DNA of 64,000 bases from Bradyrhizobium sp. MOS002 (GCF_003020115.1 NZ_PYFX01000004.1:744001-808000); one strand, 5' to 3'. Positions 45,738-53,841 are shown, numbered from the stretch's first letter. A program made the numbers and translations. The notes: generated by a model from the letters alone, not told the origin.

Positions 45738-48170
45738 GTGACCAGCGAACCTCATCTGCGGCCCGTCGCTGCGACGGATGACCGCGTACGTCTGGCACAG
45801 AGGTTGCTTCGATCCACTGCAATCTGGGTCGATCCGATGAGCTTCCGTCCCTTCACCAGCGAGTCCTATGCGCAAGGCGACCGCCCCGAAGCCTGGCGGG
45901 ACGTGCTGGCTGTGGTCGGGCTGCAGCCGGCGGTCGGCCATTCCTTCCTCGACGGGCATGCAACGGCGTCGCATCGCCACGCCGCCGGCGTCGCGCTGAC
46001 GCGCATGGCAGCCGGCGCCCAGACCATCGGTCCGCTCTCGCAACCAAGCGAAGACCTGCCGATTGCGCTGATGCCGGTCGAAGACGGCATGGTGCTCAAG
46101 AGCGCCGCCGGCCATCGCATCGTTCCGGTCGGCCATCTCGTGCTGCTGCCGCGGAGCGGGGACTGGAGCATCGTATTCCAGCGCGACATGCGCGCCGTCG
46201 TCCTGTCGGTGACGTCGGAGGCGCTGCATGGACGGCGCTCGGGCAGGCCGCGGCTCGGCGAACCCAGGGTGGTTCCGCCCAGCGGCTTTTCCGACGTCTT
46301 CGCGCGCTTGATGGACGCGACCGCGCGCACGCTCGACACGCTGAGCGATTCCGAATGGAATGCGGTCGCGCAGTCGCTCGTGGATCTCCTGCTGACACTC
46401 GCCCATCAATTGGCGGCTTCGACGTCCGACGCCGGATCGAGCGCGACGCAGTCGGCGCTCCTGCACCGGATCTGCCAGACCATCGAACGCCGCCTCGACG
46501 ATCCCGAACTGGTGCCGGCGCGCGTCGCGCAGGCCGAAGGGATTTCGGAGCGCTATCTGCAAAAGCTGTTCGAGACGGTCGGCGACAACTTTACCCACTA
46601 CGTTCGCGAACGGCGGCTCCAGCGGGCCTGGGCCGATCTGTCTAATCCGTCCGAGGCGCATCGTTCGATCTCGGAGATCGCCTACGCCTATGGCTTTGGC
46701 GATTCCGCGCATTTCAGCCGCGCCTTCCGCCATCGCTTCGGACTGCCGCCGCGCGAGTTTCGCCAGCAGGAGGCGGAGCGGGCGACGACGCAGCAGGGGA
46801 TAACCGGTCAGCGCGGCTGGCCGCAGGATGCGCTGGCGCAGCTTCGCGTGCACCAGGCGAGTGCCGAGGCGCGCGGCAATCTCGCCCGTACCGACATCGA
46901 TGAGCCGAGAACGGCCGAACGCAAGCATCATCATCTTCCAATCGAAGCCGATCGTGTTCATTGGGGCTATTTCAGTCGCTCGTTACAGCCGCAGCTCGAG
47001 ATCGCCTCGGGCGATACCATCACCATCGAAACCCTGACGCAGCATGCCTCCGACGATCCTGAGCTGATGATCGCGGGCGATGCCGCCGCCGAAGACGTAT
47101 TCGGCTGGACCAAGGCGAGGAAGAACGTGGATCGCCGCGGCGCGGGTCCGATGGATGCCAGCATATTCGGGCGCGGCGCCGGCGAAGGCTTTGGCGTGCA
47201 CATCTGCACCGGGCCCGTGGCGGTGAAGGACGCCCAGCCCGGCGACGTGCTGGAAGTGCGGATCCTCGACATCGTACCGCGCACGAGTCGTCATCCGAAC
47301 CATTCAGGCCGCGTGTTCGGCTCCTCGGTTGCGGCCTGGTGGGGCTATCATTACGACGAATTTCTGTCAGGGCCGAAGCCGCGCGAGGTCGTGACGATCT
47401 ACGAAATCTTCGACGACACCGATGCGCCGCACGCCCGCGCGCTGTATTCCTATCGCTGGGAGCCGCAGACCGACCCGTTTGGCGTAGTACATTCCGCTTA
47501 CGACTATCCCGGCGTTCCCGTCTTGCCCGGCACGGTGAAGCGCCGCCACGCCGTGCTCGACGGCATCCGCATTCCCTTGCGCCCGCATTTCGGCGTGATC
47601 GCGGTGGCGCCGCGCGAGGTCGATTTCATCGACTCCGTGCCGCCGTCCTATTTCGGCGGCAATCTCGACAATTGGCGCTTGGGGAAGGGGGCGGCCGTCT
47701 ATCTTCCGGTCTCCGTCCCCGGCGCATTGCTATCGGTCGGCGATCCCCACGCCACGCAAGGCGACGGCGAATTGAGCGGCACCGCGATCGAATGCTCTAT
47801 GACCGGGACGTTCGAGGTGATCCTGCACAAGAAGGCCGACCTTGCCGGCCAGCCCTTCGCCGATCTCTCTTATCCCCTGATCGAGACCGAGACCGACTGG
47901 GTCCTGACCGGATTCAGCCATCCAAACTACCTCGCTGAGTTCGGCGCTCAGGGCCAAAGCGAGGTCTACGCAAAGTCCTCGCTCGACCTCGCCATGAAGG
48001 ATGCGTTTCGCAAGATGCGACGCTTCCTGATGAACGTGAAGGGCCTCAGCGAGGACGAGGCGATCGCGCTGATGTCGGCCGCCGTTGACTTCGGCGTCAC
48101 TCAGGTGGTCGACGGCAATTGGGGCGTGCACGCGATCATCAGCAAGCGCTTGTTCCAAACCTTCCCCTGA
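45738..48170 (+). CDS. AraC-family regulator fused to an acetamidase/formamidase
   Basis: 810 residues in one uninterrupted frame. Residues ~34-225 are an AraC-binding-like sensor region (FRPFTSESYAQGDRPEAWRD). Residues ~245-345 are the double helix-turn-helix: VAQAEGISERYLQKLFETVG, then ISEIAYAYGFGDSAHFSRAF. A ~50-residue linker (346-394) leads to a complete acetamidase/formamidase domain (395-810): VHWGYFS, RGAGEGFGVHICTGPVAV, GDVLEVRILDI, GPKPREVVTIYEI, VPGALLSVGDPHATQGD, FGVTQVVDGNWGVHA. Arg395 aligns with Met1 of the free paralogue upstream. The regulator may use the enzyme domain as an amide sensor, or the enzyme may be DNA-tethered. The GTG at 45738 is preferred; ATG at 45837 also fits the family N-terminus. 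Confidence 0.85.
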   Translation: MTSEPHLRPVAATDDRVRLAQRLLRSTAIWVDPMSFRPFTSESYAQGDRPEAWRDVLAVVGLQPAVGHSFLDGHATASHRHAAGVALTRMAAGAQTIGPLSQPSEDLPIALMPVEDGMVLKSAAGHRIVPVGHLVLLPRSGDWSIVFQRDMRAVVLSVTSEALHGRRSGRPRLGEPRVVPPSGFSDVFARLMDATARTLDTLSDSEWNAVAQSLVDLLLTLAHQLAASTSDAGSSATQSALLHRICQTIERRLDDPELVPARVAQAEGISERYLQKLFETVGDNFTHYVRERRLQRAWADLSNPSEAHRSISEIAYAYGFGDSAHFSRAFRHRFGLPPREFRQQEAERATTQQGITGQRGWPQDALAQLRVHQASAEARGNLARTDIDEPRTAERKHHHLPIEADRVHWGYFSRSLQPQLEIASGDTITIETLTQHASDDPELMIAGDAAAEDVFGWTKARKNVDRRGAGPMDASIFGRGAGEGFGVHICTGPVAVKDAQPGDVLEVRILDIVPRTSRHPNHSGRVFGSSVAAWWGYHYDEFLSGPKPREVVTIYEIFDDTDAPHARALYSYRWEPQTDPFGVVHSAYDYPGVPVLPGTVKRRHAVLDGIRIPLRPHFGVIAVAPREVDFIDSVPPSYFGGNLDNWRLGKGAAVYLPVSVPGALLSVGDPHATQGDGELSGTAIECSMTGTFEVILHKKADLAGQPFADLSYPLIETETDWVLTGFSHPNYLAEFGAQGQSEVYAKSSLDLAMKDAFRKMRRFLMNVKGLSEDEAIALMSAAVDFGVTQVVDGNWGVHAIISKRLFQTFP

Positions 48171-48197
48171 AAGACGCGCCGTAACAAGGATACCCCA

Positions 48198-48581
48198 GTG
48201 AAATTCCATATGATCAGCGGCGGCCCGAAGCCGGTCGCGCCCTTCAGCCACGCGGTCGAGACCGACGGTTTTGTCTTCGTCACCGGCCAGATGCCGGACA
48301 CGCCGCAAACGCCGGGCGTCTTACCTGACGGCATCGTGGCCCAGACCCGCGCGGTGATGGAGAATTTGAAGGTGGTTCTGGCGGGCGTCGATCTCGGTCT
48401 CGAACACGTCGTGATGACGCGCATCTATCTCACGCGTTTCAAGGAAGACTACACCGCGATGAACGAGACTTATCGCGGGTTCTTTCCGCCGGACCGCCTG
48501 CCGGCCCGCACCTGCGTCGGCGTAACGGGGTTGGCTTACGACGCACTGATCGAGATCGACATGGTGTGCCGGCGGCCCTGA
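48198..48581 (+). CDS. RidA/YjgF family enamine-imine deaminase
   Basis: 127 residues, the standard length. PFSHAVETDGFVFVTGQMPD at the N-terminus and RLPARTCVGVTGLA with the catalytic-type Arg near the C-terminus match RidA-like proteins. These hydrolyse reactive enamines or imines to ketones and ammonia. It follows the AraC-acetamidase gene by 27 bp and ends just before a palindromic repeat, so it is likely the last gene of the amide-utilisation module. Here it may clear unstable nitrogenous intermediates. The exact subgroup is not determined. Confidence 0.88.
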   Translation: MKFHMISGGPKPVAPFSHAVETDGFVFVTGQMPDTPQTPGVLPDGIVAQTRAVMENLKVVLAGVDLGLEHVVMTRIYLTRFKEDYTAMNETYRGFFPPDRLPARTCVGVTGLAYDALIEIDMVCRRP

Positions 48582-48590
48582 GGTGATGCC

Positions 48591-48674
48591 GTAGCCCGGA
48601 TGGAGCGAAGCGCAATCCGTGATTCGTTCTGCGGATACAGAGCCCCGGATTACGCTTCGCTCCATCCGGGCTAC
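48591..48674. repeat. Palindromic repeat, copy B
   Basis: Starts GTAGCCCGGATGGAGCG and ends CGCTCCATCCGGGCTAC, near-perfect complements. It is closely similar to copy A at 45586-45671. It lies 9 bp after the ridA-like gene, so the two copies bracket the AraC-acetamidase and ridA genes. Confidence 0.75.
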
Positions 48675-48829
48675 GAGACTACAATCCCTTGCGTTGCCTG
48701 TCGGGCAAAACACACAAGCTGCCGGTCAATCCACCTTCGCGAAAATATTCCACTTTACCGAAATTCGGCTTTGGCGTATTCATCTCGCCACCTCACCCCA
48801 GTCAGAGGGGCGTATCGCGATCGTCACGA

Positions 48830-49240
48830 AACGCGGGGTGAGCTGCGGTGGACGCTAGTCACATCGGCGCGAAAGGCTTCGCAGGGCGGGAAACCGTGAG
48901 CGAAGGCGTCGCGCACACGACCGGTGCGACCAGCGTACGGCAAAACCGTGTCGTCCTGACGCCCGGGGTCTGTGCGTCAAGTCTTGTGGTGATGTGGGCT
49001 GCCCGACCGGGCAGGCGCATCAGCCATCCGCAAGGCGACGGGGGCAATAGTGCATCGCTCCCCGGGGAGAGCTCGGCATAAGCCGTAAAACCACTGCGCA
49101 GGGAAGGCCGTGTGTTGGGCTTCACCTGTATGCCGCTGTGCAGCCTCTTGTAGCGCAACCTTCGCACAGTGGACCGTGGGTGCCAGCCGGCACCCGGTCT
49201 TCCCTGCGCCCTCAGACGGAAGAGGGTGATGAGATGAAGC
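48830..49240. repeat. Multicopy intergenic element with a folded core
   Basis: The sequence around GGGGGCAATAGTGCATCGCT and the structured core at 49096-49209 match an element I recall in many copies in Bradyrhizobium genomes, often mis-annotated as small proteins. Core arms GCGCAGGGAAG (49096) and CTTCCCTGCGC (49199) pair perfectly. Inside lies the hairpin GGGTGCC-AGCC-GGCACCC (49178-49195). The outer limits are approximate and the function is unknown. Confidence 0.5.
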
Positions 49241-49328
49241 AAAGCTCGGGCGGAGCATGCCGCGGGGATGCGAAGGTGTGTCTGCAAGTTACGACCTACG
49301 TTATGAGAACGTCGAATGCGGCTTGCTC

Positions 49329-49412
49329 CGTCATTGCGAGCGAAGCGAAGCAATCCAGAATCCCTCCGCGAAGGGGTTCTGGATTGCTTCGCAAGAGCTC
49401 CTGGCAATGACG
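49329..49412. repeat. Palindromic dispersed repeat
   Basis: CGTCATTGCGAGCGAAGCGA at the left and CAATGACG at the right enclose the inverted pair CAATCCAGAATCCC / GGTTCTGGATTG. The same repeat type occurs at 63093-63179. Confidence 0.75.
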
Positions 49413-49610
49413 TGGAGAGAGCGGTGCCTCGCAATTAAGTGCCGTGCGATGGGTTCGCAGTATTACCTCAAATTCCAACTCACACGTGCAGGAAGTCTTG
49501 ATCTCGCGATCTAGGAAGTGATCACGCGCCTTGAACGCAGACCCGAGCCGCCACGACTAATTGCAGAGTGCCCTAAGGATCAGTGGAACGTGATCAAGCC
49601 TCTTCTTCCT

Positions 49611-49639
49611 AAAGCACCAAAATGGTACTTTGGTGCTTT
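49611..49639 (+). promoter_or_regulatory. Perfect hairpin adjoining the TnpB-like/PspA start
   Basis: AAAGCACCAAA (49611-49621) and TTTGGTGCTTT (49629-49639) are exact complements around the 7-nt loop ATGGTAC. It ends 2 nt before the ATG at 49642 and takes the place where a Shine-Dalgarno should be. Possible operator or mRNA hairpin controlling translation. Confidence 0.5.
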
Positions 49640-49641
49640 CC

Positions 49642-50796
49642 ATGAACCTGTCATCCCGAAACGCGCCGTCCGCGCTGCGTTACCGGCTTGCCCCTGACCC
49701 GGCCGCCAAGGCCGCGTTGGAGGCGACGTTCCAGGCCTATGACCGCATGATGGAGATCCTGGACGAGGTCGCGCGGAGCCATAATGTGGGCTCCAACGTC
49801 GTCCTGCTCCACGCCCATGCCTATGAGCCGATCCGCAAACAGACCGCGCTGCCATCGCGGCTGGTAACGCTGGGCCTGCGCGATCGCGCCGACTATCGCG
49901 CCGCCAAGGGCCGCCGCCTGCCGCTCGACGACAAGCTCGCCAAGATCAAGGGGCCCACCACCATTTCGATTGCGACCGTGCAAGGGCGCTTCAGCGTGCC
50001 CTTCGACTACGCCGGCTATGCCGAGGGCTGGGGGCAGAGCGCGCCCGCGCACCTGATCCGCACCGACGACGGTTTCGAAGTTCACTACGGCGTCACGCCG
50101 AACAATCTGCCAGAGGAGGAGAACGCCATGGATACCATCGCTGCCGCTCCCGAGAACTTCCTGTCGCGGGTCGGGCGCCTGATCGCCGGGATTGCCTACG
50201 ACGCGATCGAGCAGGCGGAAGGCAAGAACAAGCTTGTGGTGGTCGGACAGGCCATCCGCGAAATCGAGCGCGCCGAGGCCGAGGCGCGCGATGCGCTCGC
50301 GTCTGCGCGGGCCGAGGAATATCGCCTCAACGCGCGCCGCACCGAGATCGAGCGCGAGATGACCGATCTCGCCGCCAAGATCGAGGGCGCGATCGCGGAT
50401 AGCCGCGACGATCTCGCCCGCGCCGGCATCGCACGGCAGATGGATCTGGAGGCCCAGTTCGAGGTGCTCTCCCGCGCTATCGACGAGAACAACGAGAAGA
50501 TCGAGCAGTGCGTGACGTCTCTGCGTGCCGTACTCTCGGCGCTCCAGGATGCCGAACTGCGCCGGGCCGACCTGGAAAAGAGCGAGGCGGCCGCAAGTCA
50601 CCAGGCCTCGACGTCACCGCGGAAGCCCGGCGGCACCTCGGCGGCGGCAAAGGCGCTGCGTGCGAGCAGGGCGGTGGCGCGCGCCACCGGCGTTCCGGCA
50701 TCCATCCCGTTCTCGAGCGACATCGACGAGCTCAGCACGTTGCATCGCGACAAGGAGATTGCAGCGAGGCTGGCGCGGTTGAAGTCGCGCTCCTGA
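49642..50796 (+). CDS. PspA-like coiled-coil protein with TnpB-like N-terminal region
   Basis: One frame of 384 residues with two parts. Residues 1-162 resemble the N-terminal barrel of IS605-type TnpB: ALRYRLAPDPAAKAALEATF, then LPSRLVTLGLRDRADY, ISIATVQGRFSVPFDYAGY and PAHLIRTDDGFEVHYGV. No RuvC nuclease region follows. Residues 163-384 begin at ATG 50128, preceded by AGAGGAGGAGAA, a very strong Shine-Dalgarno. They form a PspA/IM30-like helical coiled coil (FLSRVGRLIAGIAYDAIEQA onward), with a basic tail. A separate 222-residue PspA-like product from 50128 is therefore likely, with or without the fusion. It is followed by yqiJ and yqiK homologues, pointing to membrane-stress protection. 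Confidence 0.75.
   Translation: MNLSSRNAPSALRYRLAPDPAAKAALEATFQAYDRMMEILDEVARSHNVGSNVVLLHAHAYEPIRKQTALPSRLVTLGLRDRADYRAAKGRRLPLDDKLAKIKGPTTISIATVQGRFSVPFDYAGYAEGWGQSAPAHLIRTDDGFEVHYGVTPNNLPEEENAMDTIAAAPENFLSRVGRLIAGIAYDAIEQAEGKNKLVVVGQAIREIERAEAEARDALASARAEEYRLNARRTEIEREMTDLAAKIEGAIADSRDDLARAGIARQMDLEAQFEVLSRAIDENNEKIEQCVTSLRAVLSALQDAELRRADLEKSEAAASHQASTSPRKPGGTSAAAKALRASRAVARATGVPASIPFSSDIDELSTLHRDKEIAARLARLKSRS
50112..50130 (+). promoter_or_regulatory. Strong internal ribosome-binding site and ATG
   Basis: AGAGGAGGAGAACGCCATG: a near-ideal Shine-Dalgarno about 7 nt before an in-frame ATG at 50128. It decides whether the PspA-like protein is made separately from the TnpB-like segment. Confidence 0.6.
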
Positions 50797-50806
50797 GTCC
50801 TGTGTC

Positions 50807-51466
50807 ATGAGCGCACTGCTCGAACACGTCATGTCGCCCGAGGTCAGGCCGTTCGCGATCGCGGCGGCCATGATCCTCATTGTCGGCTCGATCGAAGTGG
50901 TCTCGATGCTGGTCGGGGCCTCCTTGAGCGAAATGCTCGGCACCACCATCGATTTCGGTCATCCCAGCGACAATGGCGTCCTCAACGCCATCTCCTGGAT
51001 CAATGTCGGCGGCGTGCCGCTACTGATCTTCCTGCTGTTGCTGCTCGGTGCCTTCTCCATCACCGGCTTCCTGATCCAGGACGTCGCACGGATGGTGGCC
51101 GGCCCCTTGCCGGCAACGGTCGCCTCGGTCGGGGCGGTCGTCGTCTCGGTTCCGCTGGTCCGCGCCGCCAGCGGCGCCATCGCGCGGGCCATTCCCAAGG
51201 ACGAAAGCTATGCTGTCGGCCTCGGCGATCTCGTCGGCCGCGTCGGCGAGGTCGTCGTCGGGCCGCTCGACCAGGGCCCGCCCGGCCGCGTCAGCGTCGC
51301 CGACATTCACGGCAACAGGCATTTCGTCTGGGCGGTTGCCGCACCTGCGTCATCGCCTTTGCCGCAGGGAACCACGGTCCTGCTGGTCGATCGCGCCGGC
51401 ACCCGCTTCGTAGCGGTGAAGGCCGACGATGAACTCAAACCGTCCAAGCCACCTCTAAGCAGCTAG
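50807..51466 (+). CDS. yqiJ: YqiJ-like (DUF1449/NfeD-type) membrane protein
   Basis: 219 residues. Three hydrophobic helices occupy the first ~125 residues (AIAAAMILIVGSIEVVSMLV; VPLLIFLLLLLGAFSITGFL; PATVASVGAVVVSVPLVRAA). They are followed by a C-terminal OB-fold-like domain (GLGDLVGRVGEVVVGPLDQG; GTTVLLVDRAG). This is the NfeD-like partner that accompanies flotillins. It starts 10 bp after the PspA-like gene, and the flotillin gene follows 23 bp later, so the three form an operon acting at the inner membrane. Confidence 0.88.
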   Translation: MSALLEHVMSPEVRPFAIAAAMILIVGSIEVVSMLVGASLSEMLGTTIDFGHPSDNGVLNAISWINVGGVPLLIFLLLLLGAFSITGFLIQDVARMVAGPLPATVASVGAVVVSVPLVRAASGAIARAIPKDESYAVGLGDLVGRVGEVVVGPLDQGPPGRVSVADIHGNRHFVWAVAAPASSPLPQGTTVLLVDRAGTRFVAVKADDELKPSKPPLSS

Positions 51467-51489
51467 CCAGTCATTTATTGGAGAACATC

Positions 51490-53184
51490 ATGTTCGACAT
51501 CGCAGTCCCGGCCATGATCGGCGTCGCGCTGATCGTCGTCCTCGGGATCGTCTTCACCATCCTCTACAAGCGCGCCACCCGCGACGAGGCCTTCGTGCGC
51601 ACCGGCCTCGGCGGCAAGAAGGTCGTGCTCGACGGCGGCGCCATGATCCTGCCGATCTTCCACTCCTATGCCAGCGTCAATCTGAAGACACTGCGGCTGA
51701 CAGTCGAGCGCAAGGAGCGGGAATCCCTGATCACCAGGGACCGGCTGCGCGTCGACATCGTCGCCGAATTCTACGTGCGCGTTCGCCCCGACGACGAGAG
51801 CATCGCGCTGGCGAGCCAGACGCTGGGCGCGCTGACCAACGACGCCGAGGCGCTGCGAAACCAGGTCGAGGCGAAATTCGTCGACGGCCTGCGTTCGGTG
51901 GCGGCGACCATGTCCATCCTGGAGCTGCAGGAAAAGCGCAGTGATTTCGTCAAGCACGTGCAGGCAACGGTCGAGTCCGACGTCAAGTCGAACGGGCTCG
52001 AACTGGAATCGGTGTCATTGACAAAACTCGACCAGACCGACGTCAAATTCTTCAATCCGGAGAATTTCTTCGACGCTGAAGGTCTCACCCAATTGAAGAC
52101 GGTCACCGAGACCCGCCGCCGCGACCGCAACGCCATCGTGCGCGACAACGAAGTGGCGATCGCACAAAAGGACCTCGAGGCGCGGCAGCAGACCCTGACG
52201 ATCGAGCGGACCAAGAAGGAGGCCGAGCTGTCGCAGGAGCGCGACATCGCCAACAAGACCGCGAGCACCCGCGCCGAGGTCGCAACTGCGACGCAAACTG
52301 CGCGCCTGACCGAGGAGAATGCCCGCATCGATACCGACCGGGCGGTCGCCGAGAAGGAGGCGGGCGCCAAGCAGGTGAAGGAGACTGCGGTGATTGAATC
52401 GGATCTGGCGATCAACAAGCGCAAGACCGACGCGCAGCGCGAGATCCAGATCGCCACCCAGGAGAACGAGATCCAGATCGCGTCCAAGAGCAAGCAGACT
52501 TCGGAAGCCGTGACCGAGGCCAAGACGGCCGAAGCGGTCGCCGTCTCCGCGGAAGAAAAAGTCGTGACCGCGCGCGCCGTCGAAGTTGCCGATCGTGCCC
52601 GTCTCACCCAGGTGCTCGCGGCCCGCACCGAGGCCGAGCGAAAATCGACCGAGGTGATCGTCGCGGCCGAGGCCGAGAAGAAGGCCTCCCTCGATCGCGC
52701 CGAGGCCGTCAAGACACTGGCCACCGCCGAAGCCGAGTCCAACAAGATCAAGGCTGTGGGCGTCAGGAATATCGGTGAGGCCGAAGCTGCCGTCATCACC
52801 ATGAAGAACGAGGCGCAGAACAAGCTCGGCAGCAACGTCATCGACTTCGAGATCGCCAAGAAGCGGATCGAGATCATGCCCTCGGCGCTGGCCGAGATGG
52901 TCAAGCCTATCGCGAACTTGAAGGACGTCCGCATCCTCCACACCGGCGGTGCGTTCGGCGGCAACAGTGCGGGGGGAGGCAATGTCGGCTTCGGCGAAGG
53001 CCTTGCCGGTGAGCTGCTCAAGGTGCATGCGCTGCGTCCGATGATCGACGAGATCCTGCGCCAGGGCGGCTTTGCGCCCGGCGACGATCCTGTGAAGACG
53101 TTGGTCAACGCGGTTGCCGGAAAGAGCAACGGTGCGGCGGTGCCGGCGACCGCGCCGGAGACAACAAACCCCGCAAATCTATGA
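51490..53184 (+). CDS. yqiK: Flotillin family protein (YqiK-like)
   Basis: 564 residues from ATG at 51490, preceded by TTGGAGAAC; an in-frame TTG at 51478 is less likely. One N-terminal membrane helix (MIGVALIVVLGIVFTILYKR), then an SPFH/band-7 domain (~50-220: RDRLRVDIVAEFYVRVRPDD). A long Ala/Glu-rich coiled-coil (~225-440, e.g. QTLTIERTKKEAELSQERDI) characterises flotillins. The tail includes a Gly-rich stretch (GGAFGGNSAGGG). Flotillins organise membrane microdomains; with the PspA-like and YqiJ-like partners this suggests an envelope-protection unit. Confidence 0.92.
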   Translation: MFDIAVPAMIGVALIVVLGIVFTILYKRATRDEAFVRTGLGGKKVVLDGGAMILPIFHSYASVNLKTLRLTVERKERESLITRDRLRVDIVAEFYVRVRPDDESIALASQTLGALTNDAEALRNQVEAKFVDGLRSVAATMSILELQEKRSDFVKHVQATVESDVKSNGLELESVSLTKLDQTDVKFFNPENFFDAEGLTQLKTVTETRRRDRNAIVRDNEVAIAQKDLEARQQTLTIERTKKEAELSQERDIANKTASTRAEVATATQTARLTEENARIDTDRAVAEKEAGAKQVKETAVIESDLAINKRKTDAQREIQIATQENEIQIASKSKQTSEAVTEAKTAEAVAVSAEEKVVTARAVEVADRARLTQVLAARTEAERKSTEVIVAAEAEKKASLDRAEAVKTLATAEAESNKIKAVGVRNIGEAEAAVITMKNEAQNKLGSNVIDFEIAKKRIEIMPSALAEMVKPIANLKDVRILHTGGAFGGNSAGGGNVGFGEGLAGELLKVHALRPMIDEILRQGGFAPGDDPVKTLVNAVAGKSNGAAVPATAPETTNPANL

Positions 53185-53397
53185 ATGCCGGTTCATTGCT
53201 GCGGAGAATTCGAATCGGTAAGAATTGGCGCGTTGCGCGTCTCACGCCGTGCAACGAGCCGGAGCGCGGATCGATCGCGTCTTGAACCTTTCGATTGCGC
53301 CTCCGACGAATCCTTCAAGGCAACGCCATTGGTTGCCGCGGCGCCTGCGCCGATCGACGTCAGGCACCGAAGCCCGTTTCGATCGGGGGAATTTCAT

Positions 53398-53766
53398 ATG
53401 AAGTATTTTCTGTCTGCACTGATTGCGATCGGACTATCGATGGCCGCCGCGCCGTCGTTCGCGGCTGACGCCCGCAACGTCACCGTCGTCAACGAGACCG
53501 GCTATGCCATCAAATTTCTGGGCTTCAACGCCCCGGACGACGGCATGGACGAATGGGACAACGAGCTGGACAAGGTTTTGCAGAACCAGGCGAGCACCTA
53601 TGTCGAGTTCGACGATGACGACGATGGGTGTGTCTGGAACATCCGCGTCGACTGGCAGAACTACGACGAGACCGTGCTCTGGAAGAACGTCAACCTCTGC
53701 AAGTTCACCGCGCTGCGGCTGCGCTACGATTCCGGCACCAAGACCACTTCGTTCGTCGCCGAGTAA
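53398..53766 (+). CDS. Small exported hypothetical protein
   Basis: 122 residues from ATG with GGGGGAA upstream. Clean signal peptide (MKYFLSALIAIGLSMAAAPS, cleavage after FAA). The mature part begins with a beta-rich VTVVNETGYAIKFLGFN and contains a strongly acidic run (FDDDDDG) followed by CVWNIRVDWQNYDE and one more Cys (VNLCKF). The two cysteines could form a disulfide in the periplasm. The pattern resembles small periplasmic proteins I recall in Bradyrhizobium and Rhodopseudomonas. Function unknown. Confidence 0.75.
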   Translation: MKYFLSALIAIGLSMAAAPSFAADARNVTVVNETGYAIKFLGFNAPDDGMDEWDNELDKVLQNQASTYVEFDDDDDGCVWNIRVDWQNYDETVLWKNVNLCKFTALRLRYDSGTKTTSFVAE

Positions 53767-53841
53767 CTTGACCTGAGGTCAGGCGGAGGAGGGGCCACGC
53801 GCCCTTCCTCGCCGCAATGTGCCAGATAGCGAATTGGTCCT

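Larger units (their letters stand above)
48582..49641. other. Repeat-rich gene-poor region
   Basis: About 1060 bases with no supported protein gene. It contains palindromic repeat copy B (48591-48674), a multicopy Bradyrhizobium-type element (about 48830-49240), another palindromic repeat (49329-49412) and a hairpin just before the PspA-like operon (49611-49639). Short open frames here look like read-through of repeats. Confidence 0.6.

Noticed and set aside
48840..49500. Several 60-190-codon frames on both strands
   Set aside because: They run through a multicopy repeat and a palindromic element, have no ribosome sites and no families. I treat them as repeat read-through.
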